Source: Acidobacteriota bacterium (GTDB lineage Bacteria > Acidobacteriota > Terriglobia > Terriglobales > Acidobacteriaceae). Taken from it: 64,000 nucleotides of DNA. The position numbers and the translations under genes are program-made. Positions 51,765 through 60,595 of the stretch are shown here, one piece after another. Below the pieces are notes generated by a model. It was not told the origin of the DNA. It saw only the letters and a list, made by a program, of their open reading frames with translations, and made no database searches. The stretch is from contig JANYDG010000024.1 in NCBI GenBank assembly GCA_025359885.1, positions 1 to 64,000 on the forward strand. The letters are read 5' to 3'. Every line of letters starts with the position of its first letter. Positions within the stretch are counted from its first letter, which is position 1.

Positions 51765-53000
51765 TCAGATGGAAGTGTCTTCGCGTAAAAGTCTGCGCGA
51801 CCAGGTTTCAGCCAGCGTATCAAGGTTGGTTGCCAGATTGTATTGCGCGTCGGCGGTCGCGCGAGCCTTGATTCCCATCAGGCGACGAGATTCCGAGTCG
51901 AGCACCATACGCTCCAGAGCGGACCGAAGTGCGGGGACATTGGCGGGGGGAACAAGGAGCCCGTTCTCCTGGTTTTGGATCAATTCTGGAATCGCCGCGA
52001 TGGTGGTGCTGATGCACGGTACACCAAGTGCCATTGCCTCCATCAAGGCGACGGGGAGCCCCTCAGCAAAGCTGGCGAGGACGAAAACGTCCGCTCGGGA
52101 GACCTCTTCAATGGTAGCCTGATGGGCCAGTGCACCGAGAAAGCGAACTTGCGGGGAAATGCCCAGACGTCGACATTCACCCTCCAGGAAAGGCCGTTCA
52201 GGACCATCTCCAATGAGAGTGCAGGTGATCGCAATGCCAGCATTCAGCAACGGTGCGAGAGCCTGAATGAGGATTCGATGACCCTTGGCCGCGACCATGC
52301 GCCCTGTGCAAACCAGATGCACGGATGAGGTAGGAGTCTGCTCTGATTTGACGGGTTGAAGGGCCTTGCAATCAACGCCAAGGCGCACCACCTCGGTACG
52401 GCTTTCGGGCAGCTCGGGGACGATGCGCAAGACCTGGCTCCGACAAAAATCGCTGATGCAGATGACAAAGCTGGCTGATTCGATTTTCCGGCGGAGGTAA
52501 AACGCCTCCTGGTCAAAGAACTCATCGGGGCCGTGGAGAGTGATTGACCAGGGCAAACGCCATGACCGCGCGGTGAGCATTCCAACTGTGGCAACTGGCC
52601 CACCGAAGTGTACATGGAGGTGGGTGAGTGCATTGCGTTGCATCCATCTGCCCACCAGAAGGGCCTCGGCCAGGTAGAAAAACGCGAAAGCGCGAGCCTT
52701 GAGGTCTAACTCGCCGAGGGCGAGCGCAGCACGGAGGCCGCGCAAGGCCACGAATGGGTTTGCGGCGGCGACCGCGATCACCTGGAGAGCGACCGAAACC
52801 ATGCCTCCACTTTTGATGTAGTAAGTTGTCGCCGCCTCGGCTGCTTCTATCGGGGGCAGGTCCTTCCGGCTCCGGTCGGGAGGGTTGATCGAAGCGACGT
52901 CAACTCTTAGCCCACGCTCACGCATCCCCAGGACCTCTTTCAGGAAGAAAGTATGGGAAATGGCGGGGTATCGGCTGAGCAGGTAGGCGACCCTCGGCAT
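51765..53000 (-). CDS. family 4 glycosyltransferase
   Basis: A 411-residue GT-B fold enzyme of the GT4 type. N-terminal domain: PRVAYLLSRYPAISHTFFLKEV and HLHVHFGGPVATVGML (acceptor side). C-terminal donor site: CTGRMVAAKGH, IGDGPERPFLEG, then FVLASFAEGLPVALMEAMALG (the EX7E-type motif) and GLLVPPANV. ATG 53000 begins the conserved domain; the open frame extends upstream to 53264, but that part has no family similarity. It lies 248 bases upstream of the acyltransferase gene on the same strand and presumably extends the same glycan. Confidence 0.88.
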   Translation of the reverse strand: MPRVAYLLSRYPAISHTFFLKEVLGMRERGLRVDVASINPPDRSRKDLPPIEAAEAATTYYIKSGGMVSVALQVIAVAAANPFVALRGLRAALALGELDLKARAFAFFYLAEALLVGRWMQRNALTHLHVHFGGPVATVGMLTARSWRLPWSITLHGPDEFFDQEAFYLRRKIESASFVICISDFCRSQVLRIVPELPESRTEVVRLGVDCKALQPVKSEQTPTSSVHLVCTGRMVAAKGHRILIQALAPLLNAGIAITCTLIGDGPERPFLEGECRRLGISPQVRFLGALAHQATIEEVSRADVFVLASFAEGLPVALMEAMALGVPCISTTIAAIPELIQNQENGLLVPPANVPALRSALERMVLDSESRRLMGIKARATADAQYNLATNLDTLAETWSRRLLREDTSI

Positions 53001-54038
53001 CCTGGATTGAGGGAGCGCGGACGGGTTGGAGGAAAGACTGGACAACGTAGCTTCAGTATAAGGGGAGCTCCGGGCACAGGTACTCGGTTGATTTGAAGCA
53101 ATTTGGGTGCATGGTAGAAGTTGCGGAGCCGTAAGCGAACTCTGGTCCAGGTCCGATTTCGGAAGTTTTGCCGGGAAAGAGCCATGCTGATCGCGCCTGG
53201 CTCGTGTTAACCAAAGAAATTTGTGAGCTTTTCTTACCCCTGCGCTCTCCCGCAGCGACAACAAGCGTTCAATTTTGAGGGTCAGCCTGAAGTCCAGGCC
53301 TCAAATGCGCGAGGACCTGAGTCAGGATGGGACCCTGGCATCAAAACGAAAGTAACCTTTTTTAGGAATTTCAATCCTTGGTACTGATATCCGTGAAAAT
53401 TGGCACCCTACGTCGTTTCAACTCATTGTTGAGACTCTGATTTCAGGCCGATACTAGCTCCAATGAGGAGCAAACAGCAAATTCTATTGAGGTTTTGTCT
53501 CTCGCGACTTCTTGGGGGTCCAGCAGAATCAGTTTTGAAGCGCAATTCAGATCAATCGATCCATCCCGGTTAGATTGCAAAATTGAAGAGTCTCTTTTCG
53601 AGTCATCAGAATATCTGGATTCTCCACGAAAGATGGTCGCGATTGCAGTACCAGCAAGTTGCAAAACAGTAATCTCTTTGGGTTACCTTCTCAGGGAATC
53701 TTAAGTACTGAATGGCCATGAATAGGGGCAGGTAACGCCCACCTTTTCGCCATTGTTTAGAAGACAATGGACTTATAGCCTGAAGAAGTTGAAGGAGAGG
53801 TTCAGCGGTTGCCATACAGACCGTGACGAAATAGTACCCTCCGACGGAAATGACAGAAGTTGAAATCAGCCGGACAACCGACACAGTTCGCCTGGAACCG
53901 CGAGAGAATCAGCGCAACTGGACCGCAAGAGACGCCGAAACGACGACGCCAGCGGCACAAAACGGTAAGGTGTAGCGAAACAAATGCGTTGCAATGACCA
54001 CCATGCTATTGAAGGTTTTTGGGGAGAGGCAGACGAGT
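53001..54038. other. long divergent non-coding region of the glycan cluster
   Basis: About one kilobase between the GT4 gene (minus) and the WecG-STAS gene (plus) with no recognisable gene. A minus-strand TATACT lies near 53055, a possible -10 for the GT4 gene. TTGGCACC near 53400 resembles a sigma-54 -24 element, but GC is not at the right distance. Such a long leader could carry regulatory RNA; no clear structure was recognised. Confidence 0.45.
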
Positions 54039-55226
54039 ATGAACAAGGAATCACAGCACACAATTGCAGTAATGGGGTTGCCCTTGGCGAATGTGTCCGC
54101 GGATGAAGCTGTTGACGAGATTGAGAAACTGATCTTGTCTGGCGGCACCCATCAGGTTGCGACTGCAAATCTAGATTTCTGGCTCAATTCTCTGAACGAC
54201 GTGCATCTGCACCGGATTATTGCGGGATGCAGCCTGGTACTTCCGGATGGTATGCCCCTGGTGTGGATCTCGAAGCTTCTTGGCAATCCTCTGAAAGAGC
54301 GTGTTTCCGGCGTTGACATGGTTCCGATGCTGGCCCGACTCTCTGCCAAGAAGGGCTACGGGATCTATTTGTTGGGAGGGCGCCCTGGCGTGGCCGAACG
54401 GGCAACCAAAGTACTTGAAGCACAGTATCCAGGTGTGAAGATCGTAGGCCACCATGCACCACCTCTCGCCGACCTGGAACGAATGGATCATGGCGATGCA
54501 CTCGATAGAATTCGCGCGGCAAAACCGGACATTTTGCTCGTGGCGTTTGGGAATCCAAAGCAGGAAAAGTGGATCAGGATGCATGCGCGGCGGTCCGGAG
54601 TGCCAGTCTCGATCGGGATTGGTGGCAGCATGGACATGCTTGTTGGTGACGTGCATCGAGCACCGACCTGGATGCAGAGGAGCGGCTTTGAGTGGCTTGG
54701 CCGATGCTTGCAGGAACCGACACGACTGCTTCCTCGCTATGCACGCAATTTTGCGGGGCTTGCCTCCCGGTTGCCCCTCGCGATGATGGCTTCTCTCCTT
54801 CAACGCCCACATCACGGACCTTCCACAGTTCACAGAACCAGCGATGCAGGAATCGTCCACTTGCATGTGCGAGGGAACCTCGAGGCCGCAACCGCTAAAT
54901 CACTCGACCGCACTGTAACGAGTTGCATCGCCGGCGGACAACTTTTGGTCATACATCTGGACCAACTGTCGTACGCAAGCCCCGAGGGGCTTGGTGCACT
55001 GTTGACGGCAAGGCAGCGTATGCTCTCGTCCGGGCTCTCTCTCTCTCTCTCCGGAGTTCCTGCGCGACTCAGGATGCTGCTGTCCGCTTGGTGCCTTGAA
55101 CCACTCTTTGATGAATTCCGCATGGGGCGGGATCGATTTGCTCTCGGAAACGGCATCTCTCCGACAGCGGCATTCGTGGGTCTCGTTCGTAAAGAAGGAA
55201 CCGTTGCAGCAAAGAGTCAAAGCTAA
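54039..55226 (+). CDS. WecG/TagA/CpsF glycosyltransferase (GT26) fused to a STAS domain
   Basis: A 395-residue fusion. Residues about 8-245 are a GT26 enzyme with ATANLDF, LVLPDGMPLV, RVSGVDM, AFGNPKQEKW and GIGGSMDMLVGDVHRAP; such enzymes add a sugar to undecaprenyl-linked precursors. Residues about 265-360 look like a STAS domain (VHLHVRGNLEAATAK, LVIHLDQLSYASPEGLGALL), the fold of anti-anti-sigma factors. ATG 54039 follows a GGGAGAGG-type ribosome site; 53994 is an earlier option. The STAS part contains a (CT)8 run. It is the first plus-strand gene of the glycan block. Confidence 0.88.
   Translation: MNKESQHTIAVMGLPLANVSADEAVDEIEKLILSGGTHQVATANLDFWLNSLNDVHLHRIIAGCSLVLPDGMPLVWISKLLGNPLKERVSGVDMVPMLARLSAKKGYGIYLLGGRPGVAERATKVLEAQYPGVKIVGHHAPPLADLERMDHGDALDRIRAAKPDILLVAFGNPKQEKWIRMHARRSGVPVSIGIGGSMDMLVGDVHRAPTWMQRSGFEWLGRCLQEPTRLLPRYARNFAGLASRLPLAMMASLLQRPHHGPSTVHRTSDAGIVHLHVRGNLEAATAKSLDRTVTSCIAGGQLLVIHLDQLSYASPEGLGALLTARQRMLSSGLSLSLSGVPARLRMLLSAWCLEPLFDEFRMGRDRFALGNGISPTAAFVGLVRKEGTVAAKSQS
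55035..55050 (+). repeat. (CT)8 dinucleotide repeat inside the STAS coding part
   Basis: Eight CT units in a row encode the peptide LSLSLS. Gain or loss of one unit would shift the frame within the STAS domain and leave the glycosyltransferase domain intact. Confidence 0.9.
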
Positions 55227-55589
55227 GAACACCAGAGCGCAGGGAGGCGCCAAGGCCTCGTCTGCATCTATTGTGGGATGCTGGCAGGCGCAAGAAAGGG
55301 AGTTCGGCTAGCCCAACTTGGTGTATTCTGACGAAGAAAATGTCGGGCTTTGGACATCTCCAGCTCAAAAAGCACGTCTAAAAGAACTCAACCGCTACAA
55401 CATTGCAGCCAAAGTTGAACTTCTATGGGCGCAGCTTACCTGGATCCAACTTGATACGGATCAACACATGAACAACTTGTTGATCATTGCCAGTACCCCG
55501 CTCAGGAGATTTCCTGTAACGCTTAAGCCCAGATGCCCGGGCTCGAATACAAGGGCAGTCAATCGATAAGGGGCGAAAGGAGAAATCAT
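55227..55589. other. intergenic region, no gene seen
   Basis: About 360 bases between WecG-STAS and the first JmjC-like gene. Only a ribosome binding site (AAAGGAG before 55590) is evident. Confidence 0.5.
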
Positions 55590-56579
55590 ATGAATGCAGT
55601 GCAGGAAGCACCCAGTTCTGTTACGGCCGAGGCCCCGAGGATTATTTCGGTCCCCAAGATCCACTCTCGGGATCTGCCCTATGAGGTCTTCCTGAGAGAT
55701 TATGTGGCGACTAACCGGCCTGTTGTCATCCAGGACGCCGCACCCGGATGGGCCGCTCTGGAAACCTGGACACCGGAATACTTCAAGAATACGTTTGGAT
55801 CCCAGGTGGTTGAAGTTACCTATGGAGTTAAACAGAAGCTTGCCGAAGTCATGGACGGTGTGCTTGCATCTACTGCGGAAAAGCCAGGACCGTACCTGCA
55901 CAAAGTCATTATCCATCAGCATATGCCTGCCTTGCTGCCGGCGCTGTCACCCGAAAATATATATGCATTCCCGCAGAGATATTGCAGCCCGCTGATGCCA
56001 AGGCGCTTTCGCAGGCCAGATGGCTATCTCAAGCTGCTGATTGGCGGAGTTGGTGGGAAATTTCCATTGATGCATTTTGACTCAGACAATGCGCACGCAA
56101 TCATCACGGAGATATACGGAGACAAGGAATTTGTCCTCTTTGCCCCGGGAGATACTGACTACGTCTATCCTCATGAGAACTCACCCGGGACTTCGCAGAT
56201 CGATGATTTGGACCACGTTGATCTAAATCGCTTCCCGGAGTTTCCGAAAGCTACTCAATACCGGGTCGTGATTGGCCCCGGCGAATCAGTTTTTGTTCCG
56301 TCTCGCTGGTGGCATTCGGCGCGGGTTGTGACGACCTCGGTCTCAGTTTGCACGAATATCATGTACTCGACTAACTGGGCCGGTTTCATTGATATCTCGT
56401 GCGAGAACCCCGTTGGTGGTTTCAAGCCATCGCTGCTGGCGAAAAGGCTCTACCTTCTCACCGCCGGAGTGATTATGGGCTTAATCGAATCAGTCCAGAA
56501 GAATCTGCCGGGAAGCTTCCCCGCACGTGCCCTCGGCTATCTTTCCCCCATATCACCCGATGCCCGGCGCAAACCTTAG
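55590..56579 (+). CDS. JmjC-like cupin (probable Fe(II)/2-oxoglutarate hydroxylase) 1
   Basis: A 329-residue cytoplasmic protein of the cupin-8/JmjC type. It opens with the substrate-side motif DYVATNRPVVIQDAAPGW, and the iron ligands are His162 and Asp164 (MHFDSDNAH) and His242 (PSRWWHSARV). FIH-like enzymes hydroxylate Asn, Asp, His or similar side chains; small-molecule or glycan-linked amino acid substrates are possible. The C-terminal 60 residues contain a hydrophobic stretch (LYLLTAGVIMGLI). AAAGGAG before ATG 55590 decides the start. It precedes an ABC exporter by 269 bases, and a second JmjC-like protein lies 4 kb further on. Confidence 0.82.
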   Translation: MNAVQEAPSSVTAEAPRIISVPKIHSRDLPYEVFLRDYVATNRPVVIQDAAPGWAALETWTPEYFKNTFGSQVVEVTYGVKQKLAEVMDGVLASTAEKPGPYLHKVIIHQHMPALLPALSPENIYAFPQRYCSPLMPRRFRRPDGYLKLLIGGVGGKFPLMHFDSDNAHAIITEIYGDKEFVLFAPGDTDYVYPHENSPGTSQIDDLDHVDLNRFPEFPKATQYRVVIGPGESVFVPSRWWHSARVVTTSVSVCTNIMYSTNWAGFIDISCENPVGGFKPSLLAKRLYLLTAGVIMGLIESVQKNLPGSFPARALGYLSPISPDARRKP

Positions 56580-56848
56580 TTGCGAACAAGACTCTCGCAT
56601 TTCGAGAATTCAGTTCGGCGTGCCCATAGTGCATGTAAGTGATGCGTTCAGCTTGACGGCTCTGATTCGGTCTTCCCTTCATCTAACTCTATTTAGCCAT
56701 GCCTGGAACCAAGAGTGCAGGGTTCTCTCGGAGTAGTGCTCCTGTACAATCAAGGAACCAAAGGGAGAAGATCGAGCAGTTTAAGTAGCTTTGGTCTGCA
56801 GATCAGTAAGTGCTCTTTTAGGTTGCTTGAAGCCCGAAGGTATCATTC

Positions 56849-58840
56849 GTGCTTGGTTATTTCAGGAAACAGCTCGAAAACAGGGGATTACGTGTGGCAA
56901 TGAAAGACGTCAGTTCGAACGCAGCACCAAACGCTGATAGCCCAAAGTCAGCGGACGTGAAACAGGCTGCAAAGAGCCCGAAAGCTCGGCCAAAACTCGC
57001 TGGCGTCTGGTCCGAAGTGTGGACAATGATCTACCCGCGGCGGTGGATCATGTTCGGCGGGCTCATGCTGCTGATCGTGAATCGCGTCGCTGCGCTTGCC
57101 CTTCCGGCATCTACAAAGTTTTTGATTGATGATGTGATCGTAAAGCATCACGGCTATCTGCTGTTGCCCCTTGTGGGTATTGTCATGGGCTCCACTCTAG
57201 TGCAGGCAGGAACCACATTTGCCCTGACACAGATGATGTCCAAATCGGCATGGGTACTAATTACGGAATTAAGAATTAAAGTGCAGTCACGAATTGCCCG
57301 ATTGCCTATCAGCTACTACGATGCCAATCGCACAGGGACTCTCGTATCAAGGATCATGTCTGACGTGGAGGGTATTCGCAACCTTGTTGGAACAGGATTG
57401 ATGGAGTTTGTTGGAAGTTTGCTCACGGCGCTACTTTCTTTCGTCATTCTTATGCGAATCAGCCCTAAGATGACACTTCTATCTTTCGGCATTCTTGGTT
57501 TGTTCTCGCTTGCGCTCCGCAGAGTTTTTGCGATGCAGCGGGTTATTTACCATGAACGCTCCGTAACATTTGCGGAGATTACGGGGCGGCTCACCGAGTC
57601 GCTTGCAGGGGCGCGGGTGGTCAAGGGGTATCGTGCAGAGGCGCGCGAGTCGGCCCAGTTCGCAACCAGCGTGCGCAAGCTTCTGAAGAGCTACATGCAG
57701 TCCATCACCGCTACGTCCACGATGAGCTTATGTTCAACGGCCGTGGTTGGAATTGTCGGCTCCCTGGTCATGTATCTTGGCGCTCGCCAGATGTTAGGCG
57801 GGAAACTCACGCTGGGCAATTATGTCACTTACAATGTCTTTCTTGCGTATCTAATCGCTCCGGCATTTCAACTCGTGTCGCTCGGGACGCAAATCTCCGA
57901 GGCAATTGCCGGTGTAGACCGAACGCGGGAGGTACTGGCAGAGGCCGAGGAAGATAGCGACCCGCGAAGGATATTTGAGCTGAAGGATCGAGACCTGGCC
58001 GGCGATATTGCATTCAACGGAGTGAGCTTTGCTTATGAAGCTGACAAGCCTGTTCTTAATAACATTTCGTTTGACGCCGCTCCAGGAACTGTGACCGCCC
58101 TGGTTGGTCCTTCGGGGTCAGGGAAGTCAACGATTATCAGCCTGGTCAGCGCATTCCACAATCCAGTTTCAGGCATGATTACAGTGGACGGCGTCGACCT
58201 GACAACGGTTGCACTTGGAAGTTACCGGCGCCATCTTGGGTTAGTTCTCCAGGAGTCGTTCCTCTTTGACGGATCGATTCATGACAATGTGGCCTTTGCC
58301 CGGCCAGACGCCAGCTTTGAAGAGGTGCTTGAAGCAAGCCGGATTGCACGCGTGGATGAATTTGCGCAGCGCTTCCCTGATGGATACAGCACGATCGTGG
58401 GTGAACGCGGCGTGAAGTTATCCGGGGGACAGCGGCAACGCATTTCAATTGCTCGCGCGATTCTCGCGGATCCGAAAATACTCATTCTCGATGAAGCAAC
58501 CTCCAGTCTGGACTCGGAATCTGAAGCGCTGATTCAAGAGGGTTTGTCATACCTGATGCGCGGACGAACGACGTTTGTGATTGCTCATCGGCTATCAACA
58601 ATTCGGCGAGCGGACCAGATCCTGGTAATTGAAGAGGGCAGGATTTGCGAGCGCGGCACTCACCCCGAGTTGCTCTTGAAGCAGGGGCGTTACTACGACC
58701 TATACACGCGACAGCATGCTTTTGAGAGTAACCTCTTCCTGGCACCAGGCGAGGGAGGAATGTCGGAAGATGAGGCGACGGTATCCCAGGGAAGTGGCCC
58801 GAGGCTGAGCTTCTCGAAAGCACTCCGCGGCCTGCAATAG
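56849..58840 (+). CDS. MsbA-like ABC exporter (membrane and ATPase domains in one chain)
   Basis: A 663-residue half-transporter. Six membrane helices (about residues 65-345) are followed by an ATPase domain with Walker A GPSGSGKST (about residue 419), Q-loop LQESFLFDG, signature LSGGQRQR (about 523), Walker B ILILDEATSSLD (about 545) and the H-loop AHRLST. As a homodimer it would export a lipid-linked glycan, lipid or peptide. I start it at GTG 56849, with GAAGG eight bases upstream; ATG 56900 is an alternative but lacks a site. The first 45 residues are polar and Lys-rich. Neighbours suggest a lipid-linked glycan or modified peptide as cargo. Confidence 0.9.
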   Translation: MLGYFRKQLENRGLRVAMKDVSSNAAPNADSPKSADVKQAAKSPKARPKLAGVWSEVWTMIYPRRWIMFGGLMLLIVNRVAALALPASTKFLIDDVIVKHHGYLLLPLVGIVMGSTLVQAGTTFALTQMMSKSAWVLITELRIKVQSRIARLPISYYDANRTGTLVSRIMSDVEGIRNLVGTGLMEFVGSLLTALLSFVILMRISPKMTLLSFGILGLFSLALRRVFAMQRVIYHERSVTFAEITGRLTESLAGARVVKGYRAEARESAQFATSVRKLLKSYMQSITATSTMSLCSTAVVGIVGSLVMYLGARQMLGGKLTLGNYVTYNVFLAYLIAPAFQLVSLGTQISEAIAGVDRTREVLAEAEEDSDPRRIFELKDRDLAGDIAFNGVSFAYEADKPVLNNISFDAAPGTVTALVGPSGSGKSTIISLVSAFHNPVSGMITVDGVDLTTVALGSYRRHLGLVLQESFLFDGSIHDNVAFARPDASFEEVLEASRIARVDEFAQRFPDGYSTIVGERGVKLSGGQRQRISIARAILADPKILILDEATSSLDSESEALIQEGLSYLMRGRTTFVIAHRLSTIRRADQILVIEEGRICERGTHPELLLKQGRYYDLYTRQHAFESNLFLAPGEGGMSEDEATVSQGSGPRLSFSKALRGLQ

Positions 58841-59252
58841 CGAAGCGGGAGACTGTGCTCAGTTGGATGCAAATCAAAGTCAACTGCGAATTTAGACCTG
58901 TGTTTGAATGCCCCTTCCCGATGGATCGGTCAACGGGGAGGGCATTGCATTGAACCATAAATGAAAGTATGCTCAGGCTTCCTGGGGTGACCAATTTAGA
59001 TTCGGGTCTGGAACCGGTACGCGACGAACAATGTAATCTGTTGGTTGGCCTCCATCAGGCATTCATGCCGGACGGCGATGGAAAGACTACGGTTGGGACC
59101 ACGAGGATGGCAACTTCCACTTGCGAGGCTCATATAGAGGCGAGGATGCAGGCTTGTGTCTTGAAATGAGATAGATGTTCAATTTTTGCCGAACGAAATC
59201 AAGGGTTCACAAGCTATCGAATGGGTCATGTTAGCCTTGGTGAAACTCTAGT
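58841..59252. other. intergenic region, no convincing gene
   Basis: Lies between the ABC exporter and ATP-grasp genes. A 66-codon frame from 58969 has no ribosome site; because it stands between an exporter and an ATP-grasp gene, a precursor peptide was considered but is not supported. Confidence 0.4.
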
Positions 59253-60536
59253 ATGATTTGGACGCAAACAGATGCGCTGCAAACGGAAGAGTGGAGCAGA
59301 TTGAAGGAACGTTCACGACCAAAGGTGCTGTTGTGCGCAACGATGTGGTGGCCTTTGGGGGCTCGACTTGCCATGGCGTTTCTGCGTCACGGATGCGCCG
59401 TTTCAGCAGTGTGCCCGCCGGGGCACCCGCTGCGATTTGTATCGGACATTGCAGGGGTCTACCCATATCAGGGTTTGAATTCGATTGAATCTCTTAAGTC
59501 GGCAATCCGGACATGCAAACCGGATCTTATCGTACCGTGCGATGACGGCGTGGTGTGGCAGTTACATGAGCTTCACATAAAAGTCCCTGATTTGCGGCCA
59601 TTGATTGAACATTCCCTTGGTGCGCCAGAGGCTTACCCTACGATTCGGAGTCGTGGAGCTTTTCTGCAGGTCGCGGTAGATCTGGGTATTCGTGTACCCC
59701 TTACACAGGCTCTCAACTCTACCAGCGAACTCGATGCGATGGATATTGCCGCCGGTGCGGTTTTGAAGCTGGATGGGACCTGGGGGGGAACTGGCGTAGC
59801 GATTGTTCGATCAATCGCCGAAGCGACGCGGGCCCTTCTGGAACTTTCGCGACCGATGGGAGCGGGCGTGGCCTGGAAAAGGTGGTTGATCAATCATGAC
59901 CCCCTGGCGCTTTGGTCCTGGCGTCGGCGAGAAACACCCCGAGTGACCCTTCAGGAATTTGTGCCTGGGCGCCCAGCAAACGCGATGATTGCGTGTTGGA
60001 AAGGTGAGGTGCTGGGGATCGTCATCGTCGAAGTCATGACAGCGCAGGGTCCAACAGGCGCGGCCACGGTGGTCAAACTCGTGGAGAATGCAGAGATCAA
60101 AGAGGCAGCTCGGTTACTCGCCAGACGTCTGGGACTGACTGGCTTTCACGGCCTCGACTTCATGCTCGAGAGGCAGAGCGGAACCGCATATCTGATCGAG
60201 TTGAACCCTCGGTGCACGCAGCTGGGCCATTTGCTTCTCGCAGGAAAGGGAAACCTGGCGGGGACATTGAGTGCGCAAATGCGCAATGAAGAGGTCGTGG
60301 TCCCGGGGAATGAAGAATGCATTCCAGGGACAACTGTGGCGTTCTTTCCGCAGGCTCTGAACTGGAATCCCGGGAGCCCTTATTTGCGGCGCGGCTACCA
60401 TGATGTTCCATGGGAAGAGCCCAGGCTGTTACGAGAACTGCTGCGTCCTTCATGGCCTGAGCGACAGTGGATGAGCCGGATTTATCACTATTTCCGCGTG
60501 ACAAAGCGGCCAGGAGTTGTGGACTTTGCGGAGTAA
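59253..60536 (+). CDS. ATP-grasp enzyme, carboxylate-amine ligase type
   Basis: A 427-residue protein. The N-terminal Rossmann-like pre-grasp domain (PKVLLCATMWWPLGARLAMAF in part) is followed by ATP-grasp elements: AVLKLDGTWGGTGVAIV (ATP-binding loop), VTLQEFVPGRPANAM and the metal site GLDFMLE...AYLIELNPRCTQLGH. Such enzymes join a carboxylate to an amine through an acyl-phosphate. It does not look like a graspetide or D-Ala ligase. In this cluster it could attach an amino acid or amine to a uronic acid or to a lipid-linked precursor. It faces JmjC-like gene 2 with a terminator hairpin between them. Confidence 0.84.
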   Translation: MIWTQTDALQTEEWSRLKERSRPKVLLCATMWWPLGARLAMAFLRHGCAVSAVCPPGHPLRFVSDIAGVYPYQGLNSIESLKSAIRTCKPDLIVPCDDGVVWQLHELHIKVPDLRPLIEHSLGAPEAYPTIRSRGAFLQVAVDLGIRVPLTQALNSTSELDAMDIAAGAVLKLDGTWGGTGVAIVRSIAEATRALLELSRPMGAGVAWKRWLINHDPLALWSWRRRETPRVTLQEFVPGRPANAMIACWKGEVLGIVIVEVMTAQGPTGAATVVKLVENAEIKEAARLLARRLGLTGFHGLDFMLERQSGTAYLIELNPRCTQLGHLLLAGKGNLAGTLSAQMRNEEVVVPGNEECIPGTTVAFFPQALNWNPGSPYLRRGYHDVPWEEPRLLRELLRPSWPERQWMSRIYHYFRVTKRPGVVDFAE

Positions 60537-60554
60537 AGTGCCTGGGCATAAGGA

Positions 60555-60585
60555 GCGGGCACTTGGGATGCCCGCAAGTGCCCGC
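60555..60585. terminator. two-way terminator hairpin between the ATP-grasp and JmjC-like genes
   Basis: Perfect 11-base arms, GCGGGCACTTG (60555-60565) and its complement (60575-60585), enclose a nine-base loop. It lies between the stops of two convergent genes (60536 and 60596). No T-run is present. Confidence 0.65.
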
Positions 60586-60595
60586 ATGAAAGAGC

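Noticed and set aside
53399-53420. TTGGCACC as a sigma-54 promoter upstream of the WecG-STAS gene
   Set aside because: The -12 GC is not at the required distance from the -24 GG; only half the motif is present.
58969-59169. Possible precursor peptide between the ABC exporter and ATP-grasp genes
   Set aside because: No ribosome binding site and no leader/core pattern; the ATP-grasp enzyme does not look like a peptide-modifying one.
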